From assembly GCF_001424835.1 (NCBI RefSeq), contig NZ_LMCQ01000025.1:190544-254543 (forward strand): DNA of 64,000 nucleotides, written 5' to 3'. The notes beneath the pieces were generated by a model that was not told the origin of the DNA, made no database searches, and worked only from the letters and a program-made list of their open reading frames with translations. This document shows positions 9,195-17,763 of this stretch, one piece after another. How positions within the stretch are numbered: position 1 is the stretch's first letter; each line of letters starts with the position of its first letter. The translations under genes were made by a program, and so were the position numbers. This DNA comes from Variovorax sp. Root318D1 (GTDB lineage: Bacteria > Pseudomonadota > Gammaproteobacteria > Burkholderiales > Burkholderiaceae_C).

Positions 9195-11015
9195 TCAGAA
9201 ATGGGTCGCATGGCCTTCGTGCTTGAAGCGCTGCGATTCCTCGTACGGGAATACGTCGAGCATCTGGCCCGCCTCGATGCGTTCCTTGTGGTGCTGCCAG
9301 AAGGCGGCGTCGAGCAAGTCGGCATGGTGCGCCATGAAGGCCTCGCGCACCGCGTCGTTGCCGAGCAGGAAAGGGCCGAAGGTTTCGGGAAACACGTCTT
9401 TCGGGCCGACCGAATACCAGACTTCGCCGCTCATCTCGTCTTCCTCGTTGCGCGCCGCGGGCACCTTGCGGAACCTGCAGTCGGTGATGTATTCGATCTC
9501 GTCATAGTCGTAGAACACGACCTTGCCGCCGCGCGTGACGCCGAAGTTCTTCCACAGCATGTCGCCCGGAAAGATGTTGGCCGCCACCATGTCCTTGATG
9601 GCATTGCCGTACTCGACCACCGCGTGCTCCAGCTGCTCCTGTGCGCGCTTGGCATGCGCCGGGCTTTCGGGGTTGGCCAGCGTGTCGAAAGCCTCCTGCA
9701 GGAAGATGTTGAGCGGGATCATGCGGCGCTCGATGTAGACGTGCTTGAGCACCAGTTCCATCTCCCCGTTGCCGTCGCGGTCGCCAATCTCGAGTTGGCT
9801 GGGCGCGAACTTCTGGATCTCCTCGATCAGCTCGGGCTCGAAGCGGTCGAGCGGAAAGCCCACGTCGCTGTACTCCAGCGTGTCGGCCATGCGGCCCACG
9901 CGGTCGTGCTGCTTTACCAGCAGGTACTTGCCCTTGATCTGCTCGCGCGTGGTGTCCTTCTGAGGCGGATAGAAGTCCTTGATGACCTTGAACACGAAGG
10001 GGAACGACGGCAGGTCGAACACCAGCATGACCATGCCTTTGATGCCGGGCGCGATTCGGAAGCGGTCGCTCGAATAATTCAGGTGCGAAAGAAAGTCGCG
10101 GTAGAACAGCGTCTTGCCCTGCTTGGCCAGGCCCAGTGCGTTGTAGATTTCCGCGCGCGGCTTGCGCGGCATGAGCGAGCGCAGGAACTGCACGCAGGCC
10201 GACGGCACTTCCATGTCCACCATGAAGTAGGCGCGCGCAAAGCTGAACAGCATCTGCAGGTCGTCTTCGCCGAAAAGCGCCGCATCCACGTAGAACTTGC
10301 CGTGGCCGTCGTGCAGGATCGGCAGCGAAAACGGGAGTTCGACAAAGCCGTTCATGATCTTGCCGACCACATAGGCGCCCTTGTTGCGATAGAACAGCCC
10401 CGAGAGCACCTGGATCTGGAAATTGGCACGCAGCTTCACCTGGTGGAAGCGCCCCATGATCGCGTGCGCCACGCGCTCGGCATCGCGCCGCTTGTTGGCA
10501 AAGCCGCCCTGTAGCGCAAAGTCGTCGAGCATCTGTTCGATGGTGTCAGCGAGCGTTTCGTGCGAAGGGTAGTAGGGCCGGTACGTGGGCGCGCCCCGAG
10601 GCTCGATGTACTCGGTGCTGATGGCCGGGCGAACGAAGATGAAGTCGTTCTGGAAGTAGGCGCGGTGCAGGATCTTCGTGGTCACCGAGTTGAAGAAGCT
10701 CTCGGCGAGTTCGGGTTGGTGGTGGTCCACCAGGAGGCCGATGAAGTGCAGCTTGACCTGGTGCCACACCTCCATCGGCTGGTCGCCCGCCTTGAACTCT
10801 TTCTCGAGCCGCGCCACGGCCTCGTTCACGCGCAGGTCATAGAACTCGATGCGCTCGCGTTGCGCGCGCTGCTGGCCATGCCAATCGGCCGTTTCGAAGC
10901 GGTGCTTGGCGCGCGCCGATTCGGCACGGAACAGGCTGTAGTGGCGATTGAATCCATCGATCATCGCCTTGGCGATGTCGTAAGCCAGCGGTGAATCGAG
11001 GCGCTGCGGGAACAT
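9195..11015 (-). CDS. aceK: Isocitrate dehydrogenase kinase/phosphatase AceK
   Basis: AceK phosphorylates and dephosphorylates isocitrate dehydrogenase, switching carbon between the TCA cycle and the glyoxylate shunt. The 606-residue protein has the family's full length and its recognisable blocks: FNSVTTKILHRAYFQNDFIF, the nucleotide-binding APGIKGMVMLVF near the middle, and PGDMLWKNFGVTRGGKVVFY with the catalytic YDYDE nearby. The ATG at 11015 lies only 5 bp after the carbonic anhydrase stop, so its ribosome site is inside that gene and the two are almost certainly coupled. No isocitrate lyase or malate synthase gene is in this window. Confidence 0.97.
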   Translation of the reverse strand: MFPQRLDSPLAYDIAKAMIDGFNRHYSLFRAESARAKHRFETADWHGQQRAQRERIEFYDLRVNEAVARLEKEFKAGDQPMEVWHQVKLHFIGLLVDHHQPELAESFFNSVTTKILHRAYFQNDFIFVRPAISTEYIEPRGAPTYRPYYPSHETLADTIEQMLDDFALQGGFANKRRDAERVAHAIMGRFHQVKLRANFQIQVLSGLFYRNKGAYVVGKIMNGFVELPFSLPILHDGHGKFYVDAALFGEDDLQMLFSFARAYFMVDMEVPSACVQFLRSLMPRKPRAEIYNALGLAKQGKTLFYRDFLSHLNYSSDRFRIAPGIKGMVMLVFDLPSFPFVFKVIKDFYPPQKDTTREQIKGKYLLVKQHDRVGRMADTLEYSDVGFPLDRFEPELIEEIQKFAPSQLEIGDRDGNGEMELVLKHVYIERRMIPLNIFLQEAFDTLANPESPAHAKRAQEQLEHAVVEYGNAIKDMVAANIFPGDMLWKNFGVTRGGKVVFYDYDEIEYITDCRFRKVPAARNEEDEMSGEVWYSVGPKDVFPETFGPFLLGNDAVREAFMAHHADLLDAAFWQHHKERIEAGQMLDVFPYEESQRFKHEGHATHF

Positions 11016-11020
11016 GGCTT

Positions 11021-11797
11021 TCAGCCGATCTTCGCTTCGTTGCCTTCGCCGAGGGCGCCGTTGGCTTCGCCGGCCGGAATGACCTCGACGACCTCGGTGC
11101 CATCGGATCCGGCTTGCGCGGAGGGCGAGATGCCCAGGGGCTTGCTCCACTTGTAGCGGATGCGCTGCACCGCTGCCTTGTACACCGCGTCCAGCGGCTT
11201 GTTGCCGTCGACGTTCAGCCCCAGGTCCTGGAGCAGGCCGTCGTGCACGCCGTAGGTCCAGCCGTGGATCTTGACCTTCTGGCCGCGGCCCCACGCGTCG
11301 ACCATGACGGTACTGACAGCGACATTGACCACCTGCTCGGCCACGTTGAGTTCGCACAGTGCATCGACGCGCACGTCCTCGGGCAGGGTTTCGAGCATCA
11401 CGGCGTGGCGGTCGCGCACGTCCTGGATATGGCGGATCCAGTTGTCCGCCAGGCCGATGCGCTTGCCGCTGAGGGCCGCCTTGACGCCAGCGCAGCCGTA
11501 GTGGCCCACCACCATGATGTGCTCGACCTTCAGGTGCTCAACGGCGAATTGAATGGCCGAGAGCGCGTTGAGGTCGGAGTGCACCACGATGTTGGCGACG
11601 TTGCGGTGCACGAACACCTCGCCAGGCTCCAGCCCCGTGATCTGGTTGGCGGGCACGCGGCTGTCGGAGCAGCCGATCCACATGTAGCGCGGCGTCTGCT
11701 GCTTCACCAGGCTGGTGAAGAAACCAGGCCGGTCGCGTTCCATCTGTGCGGACCAGGCACGGTTGTGGGCAAACAGGTCATCAAGAGTGTCGGACAT
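11021..11797 (-). CDS. can: Beta-class carbonic anhydrase
   Basis: A cytoplasmic zinc enzyme interconverting CO2 and bicarbonate, the substrate of biotin carboxylases such as LiuBD. The ligands and dyad are visible: Cys43 and Asp45-Arg47 in IGCSDSRVPA, His99 and Cys102 in VVGHYGCAG. At 258 residues it has about 35 extra acidic C-terminal residues (from about residue 223) beyond the core E. coli-like Can. The gene lies between liuR (39 bp upstream) and aceK (5 bp downstream). Confidence 0.95.
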   Translation of the reverse strand: MSDTLDDLFAHNRAWSAQMERDRPGFFTSLVKQQTPRYMWIGCSDSRVPANQITGLEPGEVFVHRNVANIVVHSDLNALSAIQFAVEHLKVEHIMVVGHYGCAGVKAALSGKRIGLADNWIRHIQDVRDRHAVMLETLPEDVRVDALCELNVAEQVVNVAVSTVMVDAWGRGQKVKIHGWTYGVHDGLLQDLGLNVDGNKPLDAVYKAAVQRIRYKWSKPLGISPSAQAGSDGTEVVEVIPAGEANGALGEGNEAKIG

Positions 11798-11836
11798 GGG
11801 CGTGATTGTCGATGAGTCGTGATTGGGTGCGGTATA

Positions 11837-12235
11837 TCAGGCCGTCCTGGCGGCTTTCTGCGCCTTGGCCAGCGTCGCGCGGCCTTTCTTCTCATGTTCG
11901 CGCACTTCCGCCAGGTTGGCCTGCAGCTCGGCCAGCTGGGCCTCGAGCTGGGCGCGGTGCGTGCCGAGCACGCCTAGAAACTTCTCGAGCTGCGGTACGG
12001 TGTCGCGCGGGCTGTCGTACATGTCCAGGATTTCCCTGGCCTCGGTCAGGCTCAGGCCCAGGCGCTTGGCACGCAGCGTGAGCGTGAGCCGCGCCCGGTC
12101 GCGCGCGCTGTAGATGCGCTGCATGCCGGAGCGCTCCGGCGTCAGCAGCCCCATGTCTTCATAGAAGCGGATGGCGCGCGTCGTGAGGTCGAACTCCTTC
12201 GCGAGCTGGCTGATGGTGAAGGTCTGCGCGGACAT
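11837..12235 (-). CDS. liuR: MerR-family regulator, LiuR-like
   Basis: The 132-residue protein has a MerR winged helix at its N-terminus (FTISQLAKEFDLTTRAIRFY, then EDMGLLTPERSG) and a long coiled-coil dimerisation helix at about 85-130. There is no metal-binding cysteine set, which excludes CueR/ZntR types. The sequence resembles LiuR, the regulator of leucine and isovalerate use in proteobacteria (from memory). A perfect palindrome lies 94 bp upstream in the divergent intergenic region. The liu catabolic genes themselves start about 6.7 kb away. The family call is secure; the LiuR assignment is probable. Confidence 0.8.
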   Translation of the reverse strand: MSAQTFTISQLAKEFDLTTRAIRFYEDMGLLTPERSGMQRIYSARDRARLTLTLRAKRLGLSLTEAREILDMYDSPRDTVPQLEKFLGVLGTHRAQLEAQLAELQANLAEVREHEKKGRATLAKAQKAARTA

Positions 12236-12328
12236 GTGATTGCGGGTTGCCTGGAAGCCGTCAGTGGGGGCGTTGCGGGCGCGACAGCAGGTTTGCCCCG
12301 CGCTCCCTACAATGGTGCCCTCAATCCA

Positions 12329-12348
12329 TGACGTTTACGTAAACGTCA
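12329..12348. promoter_or_regulatory. Perfect 20-bp palindrome, probable LiuR operator
   Basis: TGACGTTTACGTAAACGTCA equals its own reverse complement. It lies between the MerR-type regulator (start at 12235) and the hydrolase gene (start at 12356, only 7 nt on). Its ACGTTTACGTAAACGT core resembles LiuR sites as I remember them. TACAAT at 12308-12313 could be a -10 box for the plus strand, which would put the palindrome in the transcribed leader; no good -35 is seen, so the promoter geometry is open. Confidence 0.75.
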
Positions 12349-12355
12349 ATCTTAC

Positions 12356-13435
12356 ATGAACCTCCTCGAACGCGAACTTCACTACCCCCTGGGCGACACC
12401 CTGCCCGCCCCCGGCGAGGCACTGGAAGTCGCGCCGGGCGTGCGATGGATCCGCATGCGGCTGCCGTTTGCGCTCGACCACATCAACCTCTGGCTGCTGC
12501 GCGACAGCATCGACGGCGTGGAGGGTTGGACGGTGGTGGACTGCTGCATTGCCCACGACGAAGCCCGCGCGCAATGGGAGACGATATTCGAGACCCAGCT
12601 GCAGGGCCTGCCGATCCTGCGCGTGATCGTCACCCACATGCACCCCGACCACATCGGCCTGGCCGAATGGCTGTGCACGCGCTGGAATGCCCCGCTGTGG
12701 ATCAGCTCGACCGACTACCACGTGGCGCGCGTGCTGAGCACCAACGGCGATACGCTGGCGGGCGGAGATGCCGCGGCGAGCTTCTTTGCCTCGCATGGCC
12801 TGACCGATCCCGCGGCCGTCGCCAAGATCCGTGCGCGCACCAACTACTACGCCAACATGGTGCCGTCGGTGCCCGACCGCTTTACGCGCATGCTGGACGG
12901 CGACACAGTGGCCATCAATGGCCACGCCTGGCGCTGCATCAGCGGCTACGGCCACGCGCCCGAGCACATCGCGTTGTACTGCGACGAGCTGAAGCTGCTG
13001 CTGGGCGGCGACATGATGCTGCCGCGCATCTCGACCAACGTGAGCGTGCACGCGGGCGAGCCCGAAGCCAACTCGCTGCGGCTCTTCCTGGACAGCATCG
13101 ACAAGTTCAAGACTCTGCCAGCCGATACGCTGGGCCTTCCATCGCACGGCAAGCCATTCACGGGCATTCACCGCCGCGTCGACCAGCTGCAGGAGCACCA
13201 CCGCGACCGCCTGGCCGAACTGCTCGAAGCGTGCACCGCACGTCCGCTGACTGCGGCCGAAGGCCTGCCCATCCTCTTCAAGCGCGAACTCGACCTGCAC
13301 CAGATGACCTTCGCGATGGGCGAGACGGTGGCGCACCTGCACCTGCTGTGGTTCGCGGGCCAGGTCAGGCGCGAGCTGGGCGCGGACGGCATCTACCGTT
13401 TCGGCGCCGGAGCCGCCGCCACCAAGGCACTTTAG
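12356..13435 (+). CDS. Metallo-beta-lactamase-fold hydrolase
   Basis: A 359-residue metallohydrolase with the full binuclear signature: His94-x-His96-x-Asp98-His99 in THMHPDHIG, a later His in GYGHAPEHI, the bridging Asp in LLGGDMML, and a His in GLPSHGKPF. The C-terminal third holds a helical extension as in glyoxalase II-like and thioesterase-like members. The start is the first ATG after the palindrome; no strong ribosome site precedes it. The likely substrate is a thioester or hydroxyacyl compound, and the LiuR-like operator hints at an acyl-CoA link (inference). The LRR-kinase gene follows after 9 bp. Confidence 0.88.
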   Translation: MNLLERELHYPLGDTLPAPGEALEVAPGVRWIRMRLPFALDHINLWLLRDSIDGVEGWTVVDCCIAHDEARAQWETIFETQLQGLPILRVIVTHMHPDHIGLAEWLCTRWNAPLWISSTDYHVARVLSTNGDTLAGGDAAASFFASHGLTDPAAVAKIRARTNYYANMVPSVPDRFTRMLDGDTVAINGHAWRCISGYGHAPEHIALYCDELKLLLGGDMMLPRISTNVSVHAGEPEANSLRLFLDSIDKFKTLPADTLGLPSHGKPFTGIHRRVDQLQEHHRDRLAELLEACTARPLTAAEGLPILFKRELDLHQMTFAMGETVAHLHLLWFAGQVRRELGADGIYRFGAGAAATKAL

Positions 13436-13444
13436 ACTCCGTGG

Positions 13445-14755
13445 ATGGACACGCTTGCTGAGCTGCGCGCGGGCCGGCTGGCAGGCGCAAAACGAATCGA
13501 TCTCTCGTGCGGACTCACCGAGTTTCCGCGCGAGATCTTCGACCTGGCCGATTCGCTCGAGATCCTGAACCTCTCGGGCAATGCGCTCGATTCGCTGCCC
13601 GATGATCTGCACCGCCTGCATCGATTGCGCGTGCTGTTCTGCTCCGACAACCGCTTCACGCAACTGCCCGAAGCGATCGGGCAGTGCCGCGGCTTGGAAA
13701 TGGTCGGGTTCAAGGCCAACCGCATCCGCTCCGTGCCCGCCGCCGCGCTGCGGCTGCCATTGCTGCGCTGGCTGATCTTGACGGACAACAACATCGAGAC
13801 CTTGCCGGAGGCGCTCGGCCAATGCACCGCGATGCAGAAGCTCATGCTCGCCGGAAACCGGCTGCGTGAGCTGCCGGAATCGCTGGCGGGTTGTGGCCAA
13901 CTCGAACTGCTGCGCATCTCCGCCAACCGCTTCGAGGCGCTGCCTGCGTGGCTGCTCTCGCTGCCGCGCCTCTCGTGGCTTGCGGGTGCGGGCAATCCTT
14001 TCGATGCACAAGCCGAAGACGCAGCCATTGCCGCGCAGTCGGTGCCGCACGTCGATTGGTGCGAATTGGCGCTCGGCCCGAAACTCGGCGAAGGGGCGTC
14101 GGGAGTGATCCACCAGGCAACGCTGGGCTCGGCGATGCGGCCGGTGGCCGTCAAGCTCTTCAAGGGCGCAGTGACGAGCGATGGCTGGCCGCACAGTGAA
14201 ATGGCCGCCAGCATCGCGGCCGGCGCGCACCCGACCCTCATTGCCGCTCAAAGCAGGATCGACGGGCACCCCGACGGCGCCGAAGGCCTGGTCATGGCGC
14301 TGGTGGATCCATCGTTTCGCACGCTTGCGGGGCCGCCGAGCCTTGCCTCCTGCACGCGCGACGTCTATCCGGCGGACGCACAATGGACCTCCGGCGTGGC
14401 GCTGCGCATCGCCCGTGACATCGCTTCGGCCATGCGGCACCTGCATGCGCGCGGCATCCTGCACGGCGACCTCTACGCGCACAACATCCTCTGGAACGCC
14501 CAGGGCGGTGGGTTGCTCGGCGACTTCGGCGCGGCCTGGATGACGGGCGCGCTCGAAGCGGCGCAGGCCGGTGCGCTGCAGCGGCTCGAGATGCGCGCCT
14601 TCGGCTGCCTGCTCGGAGAACTCCTCGCGCATTGCAGCGATGCACCGCCAGAAGCCATGGCGATGCTGAAGGACCGCTGCATGCAAGCCGACGTGGCTGC
14701 ACGGCCCCTTTTCGCCGAGGCGCTGTCGCTGCTGCAGAACGAGCTCTCGCAATGA
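13445..14755 (+). CDS. Leucine-rich-repeat protein kinase fusion
   Basis: Residues 15-185 form about seven leucine-rich repeats with the LxxLxLxxNxLxxLP pattern. Residues 205-436 form a protein-kinase-like domain. It has a glycine loop GEGASG (215-220), AVK Lys237, a catalytic loop HGDLYAHNIL with Asp342 and Asn347, and metal-binding Asp360 in GDFGAA. The usual HRDLK lysine is replaced by Tyr344, and Arg by Gly. No membrane segment or signal peptide is seen, so it is cytoplasmic. The target is unknown. Its stop overlaps the next gene's start (ATGA), so the pseudouridine synthase is translationally coupled to it. Confidence 0.85.
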   Translation: MDTLAELRAGRLAGAKRIDLSCGLTEFPREIFDLADSLEILNLSGNALDSLPDDLHRLHRLRVLFCSDNRFTQLPEAIGQCRGLEMVGFKANRIRSVPAAALRLPLLRWLILTDNNIETLPEALGQCTAMQKLMLAGNRLRELPESLAGCGQLELLRISANRFEALPAWLLSLPRLSWLAGAGNPFDAQAEDAAIAAQSVPHVDWCELALGPKLGEGASGVIHQATLGSAMRPVAVKLFKGAVTSDGWPHSEMAASIAAGAHPTLIAAQSRIDGHPDGAEGLVMALVDPSFRTLAGPPSLASCTRDVYPADAQWTSGVALRIARDIASAMRHLHARGILHGDLYAHNILWNAQGGGLLGDFGAAWMTGALEAAQAGALQRLEMRAFGCLLGELLAHCSDAPPEAMAMLKDRCMQADVAARPLFAEALSLLQNELSQ

Positions 14756-15663
14756 CGAGCCCGCGCTTGCCGCTGCCCACGCGCGACGGCGTCGGCCCGA
14801 GCTGCGTCGGCTTGCCGCAGGGCCCATGGCCCACCATCGCCGAGTTCTTGATGGCGCGCTTTCCCGCGATCACGCGCGAAGCCTGGATGGCCCGCATCGA
14901 GGCCAACGACGTGATCGACGAACACGGCGTGCCCGTGACCGCGCAGCGCCGCTACCAGGCGCCGCTACGCGTGTACTACTACCGCACGATCGATGCCGAG
15001 GTGCGCATTCCCTTCGACGAGCAGGTGCTGTTCCAGGACGATCAACTCGTGGTGGTCGACAAGCCGCCGTTCCTGCCCGTGACGCCGACCGGCAAGTACC
15101 TGCAAGAAAGCCTGCTGGTGCGGCTCAAGCGCAAGCTGAAGCTCGACGACCTGGTGCCGCTGCACCGCATCGACCGCAGCACGGCGGGGCTGGTGCTGTT
15201 CTCGGTGCGCCCTGAAACGCGCGGCGCCTACCAGGCCATGTTCCCGGAGCGCCGCATCGTCAAGCACTACGAAGCCGTGGTGCCATGGCAGCCGGGCGTG
15301 TCGTCGGTGCCTGGCACCTACCGCAGCCGACTGGTGGACGACGAACATTTCATGCGCGTGAAGGAAGAGGCCGGCGAGCCCAACTCCGAAACACGCATCG
15401 TGGTGAAAGAGGCGGCCGGTGGACACGCCCTGCTCGATCTTTCGCCCGTCACCGGCCGCAAGCACCAGCTGCGGGTGCACTGCATGGCGCTGGGCATGCC
15501 GATCGTGAACGACCCCATCTATCCGACGCTACTGCCGCAGGGCAGCGACGACTTCGACAAGCCGCTACAGCTGTTGGCCAAGTCGGTGGCGTTCCAGGAC
15601 CCGGTGAGCGGCGAGCTGCGCAGCTTCACGAGTCCGCGAAGCCTGTCGCTGCCGCCAAGGTGA
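14752..15663 (+). CDS. RluA-family rRNA pseudouridine synthase
   Basis: A 303-residue RluA-type pseudouridine synthase. The catalytic aspartate is Asp141 in LHRIDRSTAG, followed by GRKHQLRVH, the usual C-terminal motif. About 85 residues precede the catalytic domain and do not clearly form an S4 domain. The ATG at 14752 overlaps the LRR-kinase stop in an ATGA, typical of coupled translation; earlier in-frame starts lie inside that gene. Whether the substrate is rRNA or tRNA cannot be told from sequence; this long subfamily is usually annotated as a 23S rRNA enzyme. Confidence 0.9.
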   Translation: MTSPRLPLPTRDGVGPSCVGLPQGPWPTIAEFLMARFPAITREAWMARIEANDVIDEHGVPVTAQRRYQAPLRVYYYRTIDAEVRIPFDEQVLFQDDQLVVVDKPPFLPVTPTGKYLQESLLVRLKRKLKLDDLVPLHRIDRSTAGLVLFSVRPETRGAYQAMFPERRIVKHYEAVVPWQPGVSSVPGTYRSRLVDDEHFMRVKEEAGEPNSETRIVVKEAAGGHALLDLSPVTGRKHQLRVHCMALGMPIVNDPIYPTLLPQGSDDFDKPLQLLAKSVAFQDPVSGELRSFTSPRSLSLPPR

Positions 15664-15741
15664 CGCGCCGCCGGCGCGCGGCGCACTAAGCTCGTTTCCC
15701 TGGATCTTTCGTCAGTCATTCATTCAGGAGACACCTTCGCC

Positions 15742-16512
15742 ATGGACACCACCCAACTCTTCTCGCTGAAGGGCCGCAGCGCCCTGATCACCGGCGGCTC
15801 GCGCGGCATCGGCCGCATGATCGCCGAAGGCTTCCTGGCGCAGGGCGCGCGCGTGTACATCTCGGCCCGCAAGGCCGCGGCCTGCGACCAGACCGCCAAG
15901 GAGCTTTCGGCCTTCGGCCACTGCGTCTCGCTGCCGGCCGACGTGTCCACGCTGGAAGGCGCACAGGCGCTGGTCGATGCCTATGCGAAGCATGAAGACT
16001 CGCTCGACATCCTGGTCAACAACGCCGGGGCGGCGTGGGGTGCGCCCTACGACGAGTTTCCCGAGAGCGGCTGGGACAAGGTGGTGGACCTGAACCTCAA
16101 GACGCCGTTCTTCTTGACCAAGGCATTGACGCCGATGCTCAAGAAGGCTGCGACCGATCATCTGTCGAAGGTGATCAACATTGCCTCTATCGATGGCATT
16201 TCGGTGAATCCGCAGGAGACGTATTCGTACGCCGCGAGCAAGGCTGGGTTGATCCAGCTGACGCGGCGCATGGCGCTTCGGCTTGCGCAAGACCGGATCG
16301 TGGTGAGCGCCATTGCGCCGGGGGCGTTTGCTTCGGACATGAACAAGCTGGCGCGCGATCATGGCGATGAGGTGAAGGAGCGGATTCCTGCGGGGCGCAT
16401 CGGGACGCCTGAGGATATGGCTGGGGCGGCCATCTACCTGGCTTCGCGGGCGGGGGACTATGTGATGGGGTCTACGTTGGTGGTGGATGGGGGGGTTACG
16501 CACGCGCGTTGA
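15742..16512 (+). CDS. SDR-family oxidoreductase
   Basis: A 256-residue classical short-chain dehydrogenase. The cofactor loop is TGGSRGIG (17-24), the NNAG motif is near 93, and the catalytic residues are Ser149, Tyr163 and Lys167. The arginine-rich patch near the cofactor (SARKAA) suggests NADPH. It resembles RhlG/FabG-like 3-oxoacyl reductases, but the substrate is not determinable. An AGGAGA precedes ATG 15742. It stands alone between a 78-bp gap and a strong hairpin. Confidence 0.9.
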   Translation: MDTTQLFSLKGRSALITGGSRGIGRMIAEGFLAQGARVYISARKAAACDQTAKELSAFGHCVSLPADVSTLEGAQALVDAYAKHEDSLDILVNNAGAAWGAPYDEFPESGWDKVVDLNLKTPFFLTKALTPMLKKAATDHLSKVINIASIDGISVNPQETYSYAASKAGLIQLTRRMALRLAQDRIVVSAIAPGAFASDMNKLARDHGDEVKERIPAGRIGTPEDMAGAAIYLASRAGDYVMGSTLVVDGGVTHAR

Positions 16513-16529
16513 ATTGCTTTGGTTTTTGG

Positions 16530-16588
16530 TTGTTTGGTTTTCTTGAGTTCCGAGGCCGGGGCGACACCCGGCCTCGGAAACCAAACAA
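16530..16588. terminator. Strong two-part hairpin after the SDR gene
   Basis: TTCCGAGGCCGGG (16548-16560) pairs perfectly with 16567-16579 around a 6-nt loop. Outside it TTGTTTGGT (16530-16538) pairs with ACCAAACAA (16580-16588). The spacing lets both stems stack into one long hairpin. It probably ends the SDR transcript, although no long U-run follows. The inner core resembles the repeat at 396-414. Confidence 0.7.
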
Positions 16589-16640
16589 GCCCAATTGCTA
16601 CCATCGTCCCCAAAGCCGATCAAAAGCCGAACAAAGCCAA

Positions 16641-17333
16641 ATGCCCTCATACCCCTTCGACGCCATCCTCTTCGACTGCGACGGCGTCCTAGTAGATTCC
16701 GAACCCATCACCAATCGCGTCCTCGCCGAAATGCTAGGCGAACTTGGCTGGCACCTCACCACCGAAGAGTCGATGAACACCTTCACCGGCAAGGCCGTGA
16801 AGGACGAAACCGCGCTGATCGAATCCAAGACCGGCGTCCGGATCACCGAAGAGTGGCTCAAGGCATTCAGGGCCCGCCGCAACGACGCACTCGAACGCGA
16901 CCTGATGGCGATTCCCCATGCTCCCGCGGCTATCCGCGAAATACGCGCGAAGCTTGAGGGTCGCATTGCCTGCGCCTCGGGTGCCGATCGCCACAAGGTT
17001 GAACTGCAACTGGCGAAGGTCGGCCTGCTCGACTGCTTCGAGGGCCGCATCTTTAGCGGGCACGAAATGCCGCGCTCCAAACCTCACCCCGATGTGTACC
17101 TGGCCGCGGCCGCAGCGCTCGGCGTCGATCCGAAGCGCTGCGCGGTGGTCGAAGACACGGTCACCGGCGCGATGGCTGGCGTTGCCGCGGGCGCCACGGT
17201 GTTCGGCTACAGCACCGGCGAATCGGGCCACAGCGGCCCCGAGGCGCTGCGCAGCGTCGGCGCGCTGCAGGTGTTCAGCGACATGAAGCAACTGCCCGCA
17301 CTGTTGGCCGCGCACGGCTTGCAGGCGGCCTGA
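16641..17333 (+). CDS. HAD-superfamily phosphatase (beta-PGM-like)
   Basis: A 230-residue HAD hydrolase with motif I DCDGVLVDSEP (nucleophile Asp12, acid/base Asp14), a helical cap inserted just after it, motif II ASGADRHK, Lys in RSKPHPDVY, and motif IV VVEDTVTGAMAG. This is the YieH/beta-phosphoglucomutase subgroup, whose members act on small phosphorylated sugars or nucleotides. I chose ATG 16641 because the family motif starts ten residues later; the frame is open further upstream, through the hairpin. No ribosome site stands out. Confidence 0.88.
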   Translation: MPSYPFDAILFDCDGVLVDSEPITNRVLAEMLGELGWHLTTEESMNTFTGKAVKDETALIESKTGVRITEEWLKAFRARRNDALERDLMAIPHAPAAIREIRAKLEGRIACASGADRHKVELQLAKVGLLDCFEGRIFSGHEMPRSKPHPDVYLAAAAALGVDPKRCAVVEDTVTGAMAGVAAGATVFGYSTGESGHSGPEALRSVGALQVFSDMKQLPALLAAHGLQAA

Positions 17334-17430
17334 AAAAACAGCCGAAGAAAAACCAAGCCCCTGTCGCGGGAAAGCCCGCCGGGTTTCTGCTGCAATGGCG
17401 GCAAAGCAAGTCCACAAGGAGCCAGATCGC

Positions 17431-17760
17431 ATGACTTCCGAGTACAAGACCGAGCAGCCCGACCGCGCCGAGATCGATGCGCTCGCGGGCCCCGCCGTGG
17501 TCGAGTTCGGCACCAACTGGTGCGGCATCTGCAAGGCCGCGCAGCCGAACATCGCCGAGGCCTTTGCCAAGTACCCCCACATCAAGCGCATCAAGGTCGA
17601 AGACGGCAGCGGACGTCCGCTGGGCCGTTCGTTCAATGTGCGGCTGTGGCCCACGCTGGTGTTCATGCGCGACGGAAAGCAGGTGGCCAAGCTGGTGCGG
17701 CCGGAAGACAGCCAATCCATCGCCGACGCACTCGCGCTCATCGACGCGCCGGCTGCCTGA
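17431..17760 (+). CDS. Thioredoxin-fold protein with CGIC site
   Basis: A 109-residue thioredoxin-like protein. The redox motif is NWCGICK (Cys31, Cys34), and the cis-proline loop is RLWPTLVF. It is as short as thioredoxin itself and has no signal peptide, so it should work in the cytoplasm. The GI dipeptide between the cysteines replaces the usual GP and should shift the redox potential (inference). AAGGAG lies 9 nt before ATG 17431. Its stop is 3 bp from the stop of the convergent AraC gene. Confidence 0.85.
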   Translation: MTSEYKTEQPDRAEIDALAGPAVVEFGTNWCGICKAAQPNIAEAFAKYPHIKRIKVEDGSGRPLGRSFNVRLWPTLVFMRDGKQVAKLVRPEDSQSIADALALIDAPAA

Positions 17761-17763
17761 GCG

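Noticed and set aside
8043..10514. Long antisense frame over thiolase and aceK
   Set aside because: Same codon-bias artefact; both sense genes are complete and conserved.
3844..12235. Single operon from liuR to the amidase
   Set aside because: A strong terminator at 7903-7936 separates the thiolase from the glucarpidase-like gene, so there are at least two transcripts.
12335..14827. 830-codon frame antisense to the hydrolase and LRR-kinase
   Set aside because: Low-complexity Arg/Gln/Ala composition and a start inside the next gene; the sense frames show clear motifs.
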